29,586 nt of DNA from JBGRQB01 sp041725875. Lineage in GTDB: Bacteria > Bacteroidota > Ignavibacteria > Ignavibacteriales > Melioribacteraceae. The DNA lies in assembly GCA_041725875.1 (NCBI GenBank), contig JBGRQB010000030.1:1-29586 (forward strand), in the 5' to 3' direction. How positions within the stretch are numbered: the stretch's first letter is position 1; each line of letters starts with the position of its first letter. This document shows positions 16,501-23,563 of this stretch, one piece after another. Position numbers and translations under genes: made by a program. The notes beneath the pieces were generated by a model. The model saw nothing but the letters and a program-made list of their open reading frames with translations, was not told the origin of the DNA and made no database searches.

Positions 16501-16653
16501 AAAACTGTTTATTTATACAATGCAAACAGTGCTCTTCAGTTACATCAGATGACAAAAAGAGTTCACAGAATGAATGGTTGGTCAATATTTAAGAATGCAA
16601 AAATAATTAAAAGCGGGTATCATAAAAATGAACGCTTTGAAGTGAAATTGTAA
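13513..16653 (+). CDS. Secreted multidomain protein: C45/phospholipase-B-like hydrolase fused to an M1-peptidase-like tail
   Basis: 1046 aa. Signal peptide 1-19 (FVFLFSFVIIHISFAG). Residues about 22-175 look like a carbohydrate-binding-module/jelly-roll domain (VTNSGFEKIS..AIGWK, LSGWVKT, GEIFFDDIELSEV). Residues about 200-620 resemble the C45/acyltransferase and phospholipase-B-like Ntn-hydrolases: GKPYERGYQYGYLVAKEI at the start, a nucleophile candidate C335 in HKCSAFLANN, then DGGIVFGQIFMWGG, NSAGIMLGET and TNDWLIGDTKTNEIA. Residues about 725-800 match the C-terminal helices of M1 aminopeptidases (RGTFLLHQLRLTLGDKIF, SAIFSQWLERNDLPEI), but no HExxH zinc motif occurs. A last domain (about 890-1046) begins FVYGTS and has ILGGTEDN, a type I have seen appended to secreted peptidases. 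Monocistronic; the substrate is unknown. Confidence 0.85.
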   Translation: MKKIFVFLFSFVIIHISFAGNEIKVTNSGFEKISNQQAIGWKADNKTISVSSAQFHSGSKSIKINHSNWNQSTLVSEEVDLKVGHLYKLSGWVKTSNAVTKEIKRYPTSVAGCLTMESMPFTNHSPSAGGTYDWQKIEMQFIATKAKDKIRLHFGYNGNAKGEIFFDDIELSEVDDITSFIEPETVKWFDKGFRYDDKGWIFVHIEGKPYERGYQYGYLVAKEIEEMIRKISVSSDRDKPSRGWHNKRYAADAMMLRKFEEEYLEEMKGIADGVAKTGIKIHGSTPDLLDIVTLNCDIDIDYSSYALRKTPNQLSSKSFLAQEDELCIPEKLHKCSAFLANNSATKDGGIVFGQIFMWGGYTGPHWNVITDVVPEKGNRLVYQTYPGGIHSGADFYMNSAGIMLGETTVSQTPFNVDGKPMSNRIRKAAQYANSIDDVAEILADQNNGMYTNDWLIGDTKTNEIAIFLLGTYTNKLWRSSKNEFYGDSKDWYWSNNNNKSMKVRKELISNKNNSPVDLVFRPHNRDIAFQEFYKNHYGKIDAVAGVNLWASSPINRPHACDGKITTSEMAKNMVFLAHYGKVTLREKFVGENNRVPDLPGAVPRLSLGYAVASPVFIADKLKEYKQNKEKEVTKKINLKDVKDNYTFEKRNLWRGTVYPKTDKANWFNSATASYWNLLNRISSNGKRNFKYVTGQLNGLSARYSYLTLKEGTLKPVDARTDYNQYKFYQIPRIRGTFLLHQLRLTLGDKIFTDAMNEIHNKFAEKEITTKEVKNIFEDKSDKNLSAIFSQWLERNDLPEIKFEASAEKSNDKFVVKIKTDQKTKYDFITTVCIETEKSKIVKQINIDKKRNSFEFEVKEKPVKVVFNASKDMLLKEENCFTWSNFFDDFSNVMFVYGTSRQIEANHTLAKRFSLAAADRYTETLCPVIKDSEITEEQLKSNDLVILGGTEDNMLMKKMCEQFGIKVGKNIFEFNGKVYGSSEDGFFAAFPNPFNKKKTVYLYNANSALQLHQMTKRVHRMNGWSIFKNAKIIKSGYHKNERFEVKL

Positions 16654-16659
16654 TAAAAG

Positions 16660-16688
16660 AAAAGCCGATGAATTTCATCGGCTTTTTT
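16660..16688. terminator. Bidirectional terminator between the 1046-aa gene and murI
   Basis: AAAAGCCGATG (16660-16670) pairs with CATCGGCTTTT (16676-16686) around AATTT, with T's to 16688 and A-rich sequence on the other side. It serves both convergent genes. Confidence 0.9.
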
Positions 16689-16691
16689 ATT

Positions 16692-17483
16692 TTAATGATT
16701 ATAATTTTTTACTAACTGAACTGAGTAAGAATCAATTTGCGGAATCAGATTTTTCAGATCAGTAATTTCTCCGGAAGAAAATATTTGATGTTTTATATCA
16801 TTTGAATCTGAGAGCAAATTTTCATTTTCTAAAATTCGTCTTAACTGCTTAACAACAGCTTCTGCCGGATCGATAAAATTAATTTTATTTTCTGATAACT
16901 TAATCAGACTCTCTTTTAAGAAAGGGTAGTGTGTACATCCCAAAGCAACCTGATCAACATTATTTTGCAGAAAGAAATCGATATAGTTTTGCACAAGTTT
17001 TTGTGAATCCTTTGTATTAACGGAATTTGTTTCCACCATTTCTACAAGTCCGTCGCCAATCTGCAGATGGATATTTGTATTACCGCCAAACTTTTCTTTT
17101 GTCTCGTTAAAAAGATTTCCTCTGAAAGTTCCTTTAGTTGCAAGAATTCCAATTTTGCCTGTTCTGGTATTTTCAACTGCAACTTTTGTTGCCGGTTCAA
17201 CACCCACAAAAGGGATGTTAAACTTTTTTCTTAACCTGTCAATAACTGAAACTGTAATTGTATTGCAGGCAACAAGAATAAGCTTTACATTTTGTGAGAT
17301 TAAAAACTTTACAACATTTTCAGCCAACTGATGAATCTCCTCAAGAGATTTTGGTCCGTACGGACAATTTTTATTATCTGCAAAATAGACAGTTGATTCA
17401 TCAGGAAGTTCTTTTACAAGTTCTTTCCAGATTGAAAGTCCGCCAATTCCCGAATCCATTACTCCAATTGGTTTATCATTCAT
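16692..17483 (-). CDS. murI: Glutamate racemase
   Basis: 263 aa from the ATG at 17483-17481, which lies 1 nt after the TGA of the upstream gene. An in-frame TTG at 17495 would overlap that gene and has no family support. Converts L- to D-glutamate for peptidoglycan. Motifs: IGVMDSGIGGLS, FADNKNCPYG, catalytic C73 in LVACNT and C183 in LGCTHYPFL, and GILATKGTF. All expected catalytic features are present. It is the last gene of a minus-strand run: mscM-type channel, TPP enzyme, murI, with tight spacing, and ends at a bidirectional terminator. Confidence 0.95.
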   Translation of the reverse strand: MNDKPIGVMDSGIGGLSIWKELVKELPDESTVYFADNKNCPYGPKSLEEIHQLAENVVKFLISQNVKLILVACNTITVSVIDRLRKKFNIPFVGVEPATKVAVENTRTGKIGILATKGTFRGNLFNETKEKFGGNTNIHLQIGDGLVEMVETNSVNTKDSQKLVQNYIDFFLQNNVDQVALGCTHYPFLKESLIKLSENKINFIDPAEAVVKQLRRILENENLLSDSNDIKHQIFSSGEITDLKNLIPQIDSYSVQLVKNYNH

Positions 17484-17484
17484 A

Positions 17485-18639
17485 TCAATATTCAATCATA
17501 ATAATTTTTAACTGATTCATCATTCCCACGACCTGAAGAATATTTTTCATCCCGTCAACATTTTCCGGTGAAGCAATTTTTACAACATATTCTTTATATC
17601 CTTCGAGCAGGCGATCAATTATTTCAGTGTTTACCGGTTGTCCGCCTGTGGAAGCTGCTTTTTTATTGTTAAAGAGAACAATCTTAAGAGGTACTTTTCT
17701 TTCAATAACTTCGATAAGAGCCATATGTCCGGCTGCATTAAATCCAAAGTCACCTGATAAAGCCCACACGTTTTTGTGTCCGGCAAGTGATGCACCAATT
17801 GCCAGCGGAATACTTCCTCCGATGTAAGTTAAAATATCAACGCAATTGTAAGGAGGAAAAGAATAGTAGCTGGATAATGTTGTATCGCCGGTTACAATTG
17901 TTCCGCGGATATCTTTGAAGCAGTCGAAAAATCCTTTATAAACTAACGCAGATTCTTTTATCCTTTCAGGGATATCATCGGGAATAACAGGATAAGAAGG
18001 ATCTTCAATATTTTCAAATTTTTGATCCGAAGTTTTTGTCTTGAAAATCTTATACTGATAATCGGAAAGGAGTGGATGAACAATATGTTTTTTGATATCT
18101 CGTGAAAAGTTGAACTCCGGGATCTCAATTTCTCTTCTTTCAATATTTATTTCTGTCTGTGAAAAAGCTGAATCAACAACAAGAAAATAGGGAAGTTGAA
18201 GTTTTTCAGATTCTTCAAAAGCCGTGATTATTTCATCATAAATCTTTTCAGGATCTGCAACTTTATAAGGTGCGGAAAATCCCTTTAAGATTGGTTCAAT
18301 TTCCAAAATGTTATCGGAAGATTTTCCTGTTTTGTCATCAAACAGGATTGTGACAAATCCGGCTGTAAGACTCGTATAAAGCGAATCATTAATACTGTTT
18401 GCAGCTTTCAAAAATCCGTGAGTTTTTATAACACAAGCGGATCTTGCTCCGGCTATGCTTGCGCCGTGAGCAATTGTATATGCTGCTTCTTCATTAAAAG
18501 AAGTGAAAATATTTTGATTAATTAATTGTTTGTATTCAAAAAAAGTATCTGTTGCACCACAACCGGGCACGTGAGTAACCACTTTGGTGCCAAGGTCATC
18601 TAATCCGTAAGAAAGTGCTTTTGCAACTGTACAATTCAT
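17485..18639 (-). CDS. Thiamine-diphosphate enzyme resembling IorA without its ferredoxin domain
   Basis: 384 aa. The N-terminal PYR domain (about 1-160) has the cofactor-activating glutamate E50 in FNEEAAY and a GASIAGARSACVIKTHGF segment like the alpha subunit of indolepyruvate:ferredoxin oxidoreductase. The C-terminal PP domain (about 240-384) has the ThDP motif G296-D297...N324-N325 (SGDFGFNAAG to VLFNNKKAASTGGQP); TGGQP is also IorA-like. IorA is about 600 residues with two 4Fe-4S sites at its C-terminus; here the protein ends after the PP domain with no CxxC motifs, and no gamma subunit is adjacent. A non-oxidative 2-oxoacid decarboxylase (sulfopyruvate/phosphonopyruvate type) is possible. 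AGGA ribosome site; starts 6 nt after the channel gene ends. Confidence 0.85.
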   Translation of the reverse strand: MNCTVAKALSYGLDDLGTKVVTHVPGCGATDTFFEYKQLINQNIFTSFNEEAAYTIAHGASIAGARSACVIKTHGFLKAANSINDSLYTSLTAGFVTILFDDKTGKSSDNILEIEPILKGFSAPYKVADPEKIYDEIITAFEESEKLQLPYFLVVDSAFSQTEINIERREIEIPEFNFSRDIKKHIVHPLLSDYQYKIFKTKTSDQKFENIEDPSYPVIPDDIPERIKESALVYKGFFDCFKDIRGTIVTGDTTLSSYYSFPPYNCVDILTYIGGSIPLAIGASLAGHKNVWALSGDFGFNAAGHMALIEVIERKVPLKIVLFNNKKAASTGGQPVNTEIIDRLLEGYKEYVVKIASPENVDGMKNILQVVGMMNQLKIIMIEY

Positions 18640-18645
18640 AAAATC

Positions 18646-19857
18646 CTATTTTGATAAATTACTAAAATCATTTCCTGTCGGGTTCTGAAAAACTCTTAAC
18701 CCAAACTCAGGAACTATTGCAAGCAGGTGATCAAAAATATCAGACTGAATAGCTTCATAGTCAATCCAATCAGTTGTAACGGTAAATACATAAATTTCAA
18801 TCGGGACGCCTGTTGCTCCGGAAGAAAGTTGTCGTACAAGGAAAGTCATATCCTTGTGAATATCATCTCTGCTTTGTAAATAGCTTTTTATATATTCTCT
18901 AAACGTTCCAACGTTGGTAAGGCGGCGCTTATTAGATTCCACCAAAGTATTAACAGAATCACTGCTGTTAAACTTTTTAACCTCTTCATCTTTTTCCGAA
19001 AGATAACCTGAGATTAAATCAATTTTTTTCAATTCGTCAATTTGCGGTTCAGATAAAAAATGTATGCTTGTTTTGTCAATGTATAATGAGCGCTTAATTC
19101 TTCTTCCGCCCGAAAGCTGCATTCCGCGCCAGTTTTTGTATGAATCCTCAATTAATTTGTATGTCGGAATAACAGTAATCGTTTTATCAAAGTTTTGCAC
19201 TTTAATTGTATGAAGCGCAATATCAAGGACATCACCATCAGCTCCATATTTTGGTACTTCTATCCAGTCGCCCACTTTAACCAAATCATAAGTGGATATC
19301 TGAATACTTGCAACAAACGATAAAATTGTATCTTTAAAGACCAAAATAATGACAGCGGTTAAAGCACCAATTGCAGAGAGCAGGGTAAACGGAGACTCAT
19401 TTGCAAGGAGTCCGACAATCAATATTCCGCCAAAGATGTATAAAATTATTCTTACAACCTGAACATAACCTTTTATCGGTTTATCGCGAAGTTTATCTGT
19501 GCGTTCCAGCAAAGTAGTTATAGAACCAAGTAAAGTTGAAATTGCCAGAAGTATAAAGAATGCAATCAATGCTGATGATACACGATCTATAAATGATTCA
19601 AATCCTTCAAAGATATAGGCAAAGTAATTTATAACAAGCAGCGGCGCTGCCATTGAAATTCTTTTAAGAAGCTGATCTGTTAAAAGAATATCATCTACTT
19701 CGGTTTTTGTTTTGGAAATAAGTTTGTGTATGCTGTTTACAATAACTTTTTTTGTTATCAGGTAAACCACAAAACTGAGAAGTAAAACACCGGTAATGTT
19801 TAATACTTCTGCCGTTAAAGGATTTTCCTGAAGAAAGATTTTTATTTGCTCAATCAT
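18646..19857 (-). CDS. Mechanosensitive ion channel, YbdG/MscM-like
   Basis: 403 aa from the ATG at 19857-19855, with GGCGGT just upstream; an in-frame TTG at 19872 is a weaker start. About five N-terminal membrane segments (residues ~15-165) precede the pore helix region (LLSAIGALTAVIILVFKDTILSFVASIQI) and the MscS beta domain (VGDWIEVPKYGADGDV). The soluble part carries the blocks GGRRIKRSLYIDKTSI, NKRRLTNVGTFREYI and PIEIYVFT, which mark the YbdG branch of the MscS superfamily. It probably opens under membrane tension to protect cells from hypo-osmotic shock. It is the first gene of a run with the TPP enzyme and murI. Confidence 0.92.
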   Translation of the reverse strand: MIEQIKIFLQENPLTAEVLNITGVLLLSFVVYLITKKVIVNSIHKLISKTKTEVDDILLTDQLLKRISMAAPLLVINYFAYIFEGFESFIDRVSSALIAFFILLAISTLLGSITTLLERTDKLRDKPIKGYVQVVRIILYIFGGILIVGLLANESPFTLLSAIGALTAVIILVFKDTILSFVASIQISTYDLVKVGDWIEVPKYGADGDVLDIALHTIKVQNFDKTITVIPTYKLIEDSYKNWRGMQLSGGRRIKRSLYIDKTSIHFLSEPQIDELKKIDLISGYLSEKDEEVKKFNSSDSVNTLVESNKRRLTNVGTFREYIKSYLQSRDDIHKDMTFLVRQLSSGATGVPIEIYVFTVTTDWIDYEAIQSDIFDHLLAIVPEFGLRVFQNPTGNDFSNLSK

Positions 19858-19890
19858 AATACCGCCAGTCAATAAATTATTAACTGCTAA

Positions 19891-19918
19891 ATATTAAAAA
19901 TCATCAGATTAATTACAA
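19891..19918 (-). promoter_or_regulatory. Candidate promoter for the mscM-TPP-murI unit
   Basis: On the minus strand, TTGTAA (19918-19913) and TAATAT (19896-19891) with 16-nt spacing, 33 nt before the ATG of the channel gene. Moderate support in an AT-rich gap. Confidence 0.3.
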
Positions 19919-20006
19919 CTTGCCGGAGGTGCTAATTTCTACACTTTTATGCAGTTACATAGTAATTGTTTTTTGTTTATTTTTGTCGGCATAATAAGGA
20001 GAAAAA

Positions 20007-20918
20007 GTGGAAAGAGAAAAATTTAAAGCATATCTGGCCTGGGCAACAATTTGTATTGTCTGGGGGACAACTTATCTGGCAATCAGAATCGGGGTGGAAG
20101 ATTTACCTCCGATGTTATTTGCGGGATTCAGATGGCTTTTAGCCGGATTAATTTTTCTTTCCGTTATGCTGCTGAGAGGTAAAAAGATACCTGATAAGAA
20201 ATCGATAATCAGACTCTCAATTTCCGGGATTTTGATGTTAGGAATTGCAAACGGATTTGTTGTTATTGCCGAGCAGTGGATTCCTTCCGGTCTGACCGCA
20301 TTAATAATTACAACTATGCCTTTTTGGATGGCTGGCTTTGAATCATTAATTCCCGAAGGTGTAAAACTTAATAAAACAACTCTCCTAGGGTTATTTTTCG
20401 GGTTTGGCGGAACCGCACTTATTTTCAGCAATGAAATACACCATTTTGCGGAAGGTTCTTATTTAATAGGAATTATTTTGGTTTTTGGTGCAATGATTTC
20501 CTGGGCGCTCGGTTCTCTTTATTCCAAATATCGCAAAGCAGATACAGATCCGATTACAGGTTCCACAATTCAGATGATTGTTGCAGGTTCTGTCCAGACT
20601 ATCATCGGGCTGTCCATTGGTGAGTTTGAGCATTTTGCATTTACTACCGACAGTCTGATTGCTTTCAGTTATCTGGTGATTGTAGCTTCAATGGCTGGTT
20701 TTGCAGCTTATATGTATGCAATAAATCATCTGCCGCTTTCGTTTGTAACTACTTATGCTTACATAAATCCGATAATTGCAATATTTTTAGGCTGGCTTGT
20801 TCTTGACGAAAATATTTCCACTGAAATGATTTTTGCGGCTCTTATAATTTTTGTCGGAGTCGGAATAGTAAAAAGAGGAAGTATCAAAATTAATACTCTC
20901 AGTGAAAATAAAGAGTAA
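20007..20918 (+). CDS. EamA/DMT-family transporter
   Basis: 303 aa, GTG start supported by AAGGAG 6 nt upstream. It has ten predicted membrane segments in two EamA repeats: repeat 1 begins WATICIVWGTTYLAIRIGVEDLPP with FAGFRWLLAG, and repeat 2 begins YLIGIILVFGAMISWALGSLYSKY and ends NPIIAIFLGWLVLDENIS. This is the drug/metabolite transporter superfamily, typically exporting amino acids, metabolites or drugs; the substrate cannot be read. It is convergent with the SDR gene with only one base between the two stop codons and no terminator. Confidence 0.94.
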   Translation: MEREKFKAYLAWATICIVWGTTYLAIRIGVEDLPPMLFAGFRWLLAGLIFLSVMLLRGKKIPDKKSIIRLSISGILMLGIANGFVVIAEQWIPSGLTALIITTMPFWMAGFESLIPEGVKLNKTTLLGLFFGFGGTALIFSNEIHHFAEGSYLIGIILVFGAMISWALGSLYSKYRKADTDPITGSTIQMIVAGSVQTIIGLSIGEFEHFAFTTDSLIAFSYLVIVASMAGFAAYMYAINHLPLSFVTTYAYINPIIAIFLGWLVLDENISTEMIFAALIIFVGVGIVKRGSIKINTLSENKE

Positions 20919-20919
20919 G

Positions 20920-21786
20920 TTATCTCTCTTTGTTTTCTTTTAGATGAAGCTGATAAAAATATTCTTTTAATGTTATTTTTCCATGAATCGGGGCAACCAT
21001 TTCTTTTGCCATTACAGTCATAAAAAACTGAACCGGTCCAAACATTTTTGCAGGAAGAAAAACTTTGCCAAATCTTAAAATGCCTTTTCTTATCCAATCC
21101 GGGATGTAAGATATTTTTGGTTTTTTCCCTACAGCAGCAAAAGCAGTTTCTGCAATTTTATTGTGGGTTAGTACTTCGGGTCCGCCAACATTAATTTCTT
21201 TTTCAGAAGAGAAAACAGCATCTACACAAACTTCGGCAAGGTCAGCTCCGTGAATAGGGTTAGATTTAAGTTCGCCGTCACCAAACAGATATACTTTTCC
21301 CTTTTTTGCCATATTGTAAAATTCAGTAATATCGGAAAAGAAACCGTTTGGACGAATAATTGAGTAATCAAGACCTGATTTTTTGAGTTCATCAACAAAC
21401 TTTTCCTTTGCATCGCAAATTTGCACTTCCCTCAGCTGGTCGGCTTTAAGGGCAGAGACATAAATAAACTTTTTCACATTTGCTTTTTTTGCCTCTTCAA
21501 GCAAATTCATATTTCCCTGATAGTCAACATCCATATAAGTTTTATCGTCGCGCTGGCGAGTTATCCCGAGCGATGAAATTACAACATCGATATTGTTGCA
21601 GCAGTCTGCTAAAGTATCTTTCTCAGTTACTTCGGCAACAAAAATATTTTCCGGAGATAAATTCATCTTTTCAGCTTTTTTCTTATTTCGCACCAAAACT
21701 GTAGTATTTAAGTCGCGATTTTGTGATTCAGCAACAATATATCTACCTAAATATCCGGTTGCGCCAGCTATTAAAATTCGGTTCAT
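20920..21786 (-). CDS. NAD(P)-binding SDR (atypical/NmrA-like) oxidoreductase
   Basis: 288 aa from the second ATG (21786-21784), chosen because AAAAGG sits 8-9 nt upstream of it; the first in-frame ATG at 21801 lacks such a site. The Rossmann motif GATGYLG is at residues 8-14, followed by VLVRNKKKAEKM, a VDVVISSLG-type strand and FIYVSALKA. It resembles the NAD(P)H-binding (NmrA/DUF, complex-I NDUFA9-like) group of extended SDRs with no YxxxK catalytic pair seen, so it may bind nucleotide without classical dehydrogenase activity. Its promoter holds an operator matching that of the divergent tetR gene, so the regulator probably controls it. Confidence 0.88.
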   Translation of the reverse strand: MNRILIAGATGYLGRYIVAESQNRDLNTTVLVRNKKKAEKMNLSPENIFVAEVTEKDTLADCCNNIDVVISSLGITRQRDDKTYMDVDYQGNMNLLEEAKKANVKKFIYVSALKADQLREVQICDAKEKFVDELKKSGLDYSIIRPNGFFSDITEFYNMAKKGKVYLFGDGELKSNPIHGADLAEVCVDAVFSSEKEINVGGPEVLTHNKIAETAFAAVGKKPKISYIPDWIRKGILRFGKVFLPAKMFGPVQFFMTVMAKEMVAPIHGKITLKEYFYQLHLKENKER

Positions 21787-21814
21787 TTTAATCCTTTTCA
21801 TGAAATTTTATAAT

Positions 21815-21834
21815 TGACCAAATGTTCAGTTAAA
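21815..21834 (-). promoter_or_regulatory. Candidate TetR operator O1, SDR side
   Basis: TGACCAAATGTTCAGTTAAA. The first 14 bases form an imperfect palindrome (TGA.CA..TG.TCA). The site lies right next to the -10-like CTTATA (21836-21841; TATAAG on the minus strand), itself downstream of a perfect TTGACA (21862-21857, spacing 15). A bound repressor here would cover the start site of the SDR gene. Confidence 0.6.
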
Positions 21835-21835
21835 A

Positions 21836-21862
21836 CTTATATAATTTTGATAATATTGTCAA
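21836..21862 (-). promoter_or_regulatory. Candidate promoter of the SDR gene
   Basis: Minus-strand TTGACA at 21862-21857 (perfect consensus) and TATAAG at 21841-21836 with a short 15-nt spacer; TAAGTT two bases further on offers a 17-nt alternative. It is directly upstream of operator O1. Confidence 0.4.
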
Positions 21863-21879
21863 TTAAGAAAATCAAATAG

Positions 21880-21908
21880 TTGATTATAGCGCGAAATTAC
21901 AATAAATT
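21880..21908 (+). promoter_or_regulatory. Candidate promoter of tetR
   Basis: TTGATT at 21880-21885 and TAAATT at 21903-21908 with 17-nt spacing, immediately followed by operator O2. Confidence 0.4.
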
Positions 21909-21913
21909 TTAGA

Positions 21914-21933
21914 TGACCAATTATTCAATTAAA
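21914..21933 (+). promoter_or_regulatory. Candidate TetR operator O2, tetR side
   Basis: TGACCAATTATTCAATTAAA, identical to O1 at 17 of 20 positions and in the same orientation, again with a 14-nt imperfect palindrome (TGA..AATT..TCA). It ends 7 nt before the tetR ATG, so it also covers the ribosome-binding zone; this predicts autorepression. Confidence 0.6.
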
Positions 21934-21940
21934 GAGTGAA

Positions 21941-22525
21941 ATGCCGAGAACCAAAGAACAATTTGCCGAAATGCGGGAAAAAACTAAAGAATTAATAACC
22001 CGTGCCTCAATGAAATTATTTGCAGAAAATAGTTATCACGGAACTTCTATAACTCAGATAGCAAAAGAAGCCGGTATTTCAAAGGGATTGATTTACAATT
22101 ATTTTGATAAAAAAGAGGAAATTGTTGAGGTAATAATAAAGGAAGCGTTTGGTGAATTTGAAAAAATGTTTGCTGAACAGATGAAGATGGAAGATCCTTT
22201 TGAAGCTCTTGGTTTAATAATAGAATCATCTTTCAAAATGGTTAAGAGTCAGACTGAGTTTTACAAATTGTTTATTATGATTTCCCTTCAGAAAGATTTA
22301 CAGGAAATTACAATGCGGATAATGACTGACTTTTACGGCAATGTTTATTCCTATTTTGAAGAATTATTCAAAAGAATAGGTGTTGAAAATTATGTTCTTG
22401 AAGCACGTATTTTTGGAGCAACATTTGATGGAGTTTTCCTGAACTATTCATTTTTTAGTCAGGAGTTCCCGATTGATGATATAAAAAACTACCTACTGAA
22501 AAAGTATGATGTTTATAAAAAATAG
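21941..22525 (+). CDS. TetR/AcrR family transcriptional regulator
   Basis: 194 aa, standard length. The N-terminal helix-turn-helix is seen at about 36-56 (ITQIAKEAGISKGLIYNYF), preceded by the family's LITRASMKLFAENSYHGTS helix. The C-terminal ligand/dimer domain is unassigned, so the effector is unknown. It is divergent from the SDR gene, and a pair of matching 20-nt operator-like repeats lies in the 154-nt gap, one next to each start. The gene ends 4 nt from the convergent PH-domain gene. Confidence 0.94.
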   Translation: MPRTKEQFAEMREKTKELITRASMKLFAENSYHGTSITQIAKEAGISKGLIYNYFDKKEEIVEVIIKEAFGEFEKMFAEQMKMEDPFEALGLIIESSFKMVKSQTEFYKLFIMISLQKDLQEITMRIMTDFYGNVYSYFEELFKRIGVENYVLEARIFGATFDGVFLNYSFFSQEFPIDDIKNYLLKKYDVYKK

Positions 22526-22529
22526 AACA

Positions 22530-23138
22530 TCATTTTTTGTTGTTCTCCATTAGTTCTCTTATTGCAGTTAGCTCCATCAAAATTTTTGTTAAAAGATCGG
22601 GTGTTGAAAAGTTAACTAAATTATTTTTTCCGTCAATAGCGGAAGTGTTTTTGGTGTTAAGTTTTTCACGCAGCACATTGTAAAGTTCATTGTAATTTAT
22701 TAAGCCGTCAAGAGAACCCTCGTATCCGGTTGCATTTGTGCTCTGACCCGCAGTCTGAATTCTGATAGATCCGATATTTAATATTCTGTCATAAGGAGAT
22801 CTGTGAAACATAAAATCGGTTATTGCGCTGAATGGAATGTTTTGTTCAATTTTGGAAAGAATCCCCTTTTTAATAATTATCCTGTCAGTCTCAATTACAT
22901 AAGCCAGATTATTGATCCACAGTTTTAATAAAGGTAAAACAACTATATGTAAAAAGAGAACTATTCCTCCTGTTATGGGCCAGACTAATGTAAGTATTTT
23001 AGAAGCTTTTTCACTTTCGGATGATGAAAGGAAAAATTGTAATGCCAAGGCAACTACTATTACAAATAATGAAACAGTGAGTGTTGTAAGCAGATGTTTT
23101 ACAAACAATTTTTTATCAGGATTAAAGGAAACTTTCAT
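22530..23138 (-). CDS. Membrane protein with bacterial PH domain (bPH2)
   Basis: 202 aa. Two membrane segments lie at about 15-35 and 48-75. They are followed by a bacterial PH (bPH2, DUF304) domain: LAYVIETDRIIIKKGILSKIEQNIPFSAITDF then RILNIGSIRIQTAG, the characteristic strand-loop-strand arrangement. The C-terminal tail is polar with TAIRELME at the end. YdbS/YdbT-type relatives have unknown membrane roles. An AGAGGT ribosome site precedes the ATG. It is the last gene of a minus-strand run PAP2, AMP nucleosidase, secreted protein, PH protein. Confidence 0.85.
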   Translation of the reverse strand: MKVSFNPDKKLFVKHLLTTLTVSLFVIVVALALQFFLSSSESEKASKILTLVWPITGGIVLFLHIVVLPLLKLWINNLAYVIETDRIIIKKGILSKIEQNIPFSAITDFMFHRSPYDRILNIGSIRIQTAGQSTNATGYEGSLDGLINYNELYNVLREKLNTKNTSAIDGKNNLVNFSTPDLLTKILMELTAIRELMENNKK

Positions 23139-23149
23139 AAATTTACCTC

Positions 23150-23554
23150 TTATTTAAAACTTTTCAGCAGAAACTTATTTTTCAGTTTTACAAAAACCAG
23201 ATGGAAATGCAGATTTTGTTTTCCGCTCTTAAATTCAGCTTTACAATTATAATTCTCGCTATTTTTTACAGGTTCTGAAACTTTATAAGAAGAACTGATT
23301 TGCAGCAGTCCTTTTATCTTCTTGCAGATTCTTTTTACCTGAGTAAACTCTGCTTTATTTTTGAAGTTTACGGCACGTTTAAGATTATCGGAACCATTGC
23401 CGGTATAAATAAAAAGGCCGGCGGCGTTTTTGTAATCGGATTTTGAGCAGAGTTCAAATATTTTTTCAGAAGTTTGTTTTACGGTCAGGTTCTGAGCCAT
23501 AATAATTCCCGACAAAAGAACTAAAATTAATATTACTGCATTTCCGGTTTTCAT
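23150..23554 (-). CDS. Small secreted protein of unknown function
   Basis: 134 aa with a cleavable signal peptide (AVILILVLLSGIIMAQ, cleavage probably after MAQ). The mature part is Lys-rich and looks like a small alpha+beta domain with two Cys (C36 and C76 region) and ends in the strands LHFHLVFVKLKNKFLLKSF. It may be NTF2-like (an FELCSKSDYKNAAGLFIY helix followed by strands), but this is weak. GGAG ribosome site. It lies between the AMP nucleosidase (9 nt) and PH-domain genes (11 nt), so it is probably in that operon. Confidence 0.8.
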   Translation of the reverse strand: MKTGNAVILILVLLSGIIMAQNLTVKQTSEKIFELCSKSDYKNAAGLFIYTGNGSDNLKRAVNFKNKAEFTQVKRICKKIKGLLQISSSYKVSEPVKNSENYNCKAEFKSGKQNLHFHLVFVKLKNKFLLKSFK

Positions 23555-23563
23555 AATTCACTC

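Noticed and set aside
16453..16530. Possible T9SS type-A sorting domain (FPNPFN) near the end of the 1046-aa protein
   Set aside because: The motif lies about 55 residues from the end inside a YGT-type domain and lacks the rest of the sorting-domain pattern.
17484..17495. TTG start for murI overlapping the TPP gene
   Set aside because: An ATG at 17483 gives the normal family N-terminus one base after the upstream stop; the TTG adds four non-family residues.
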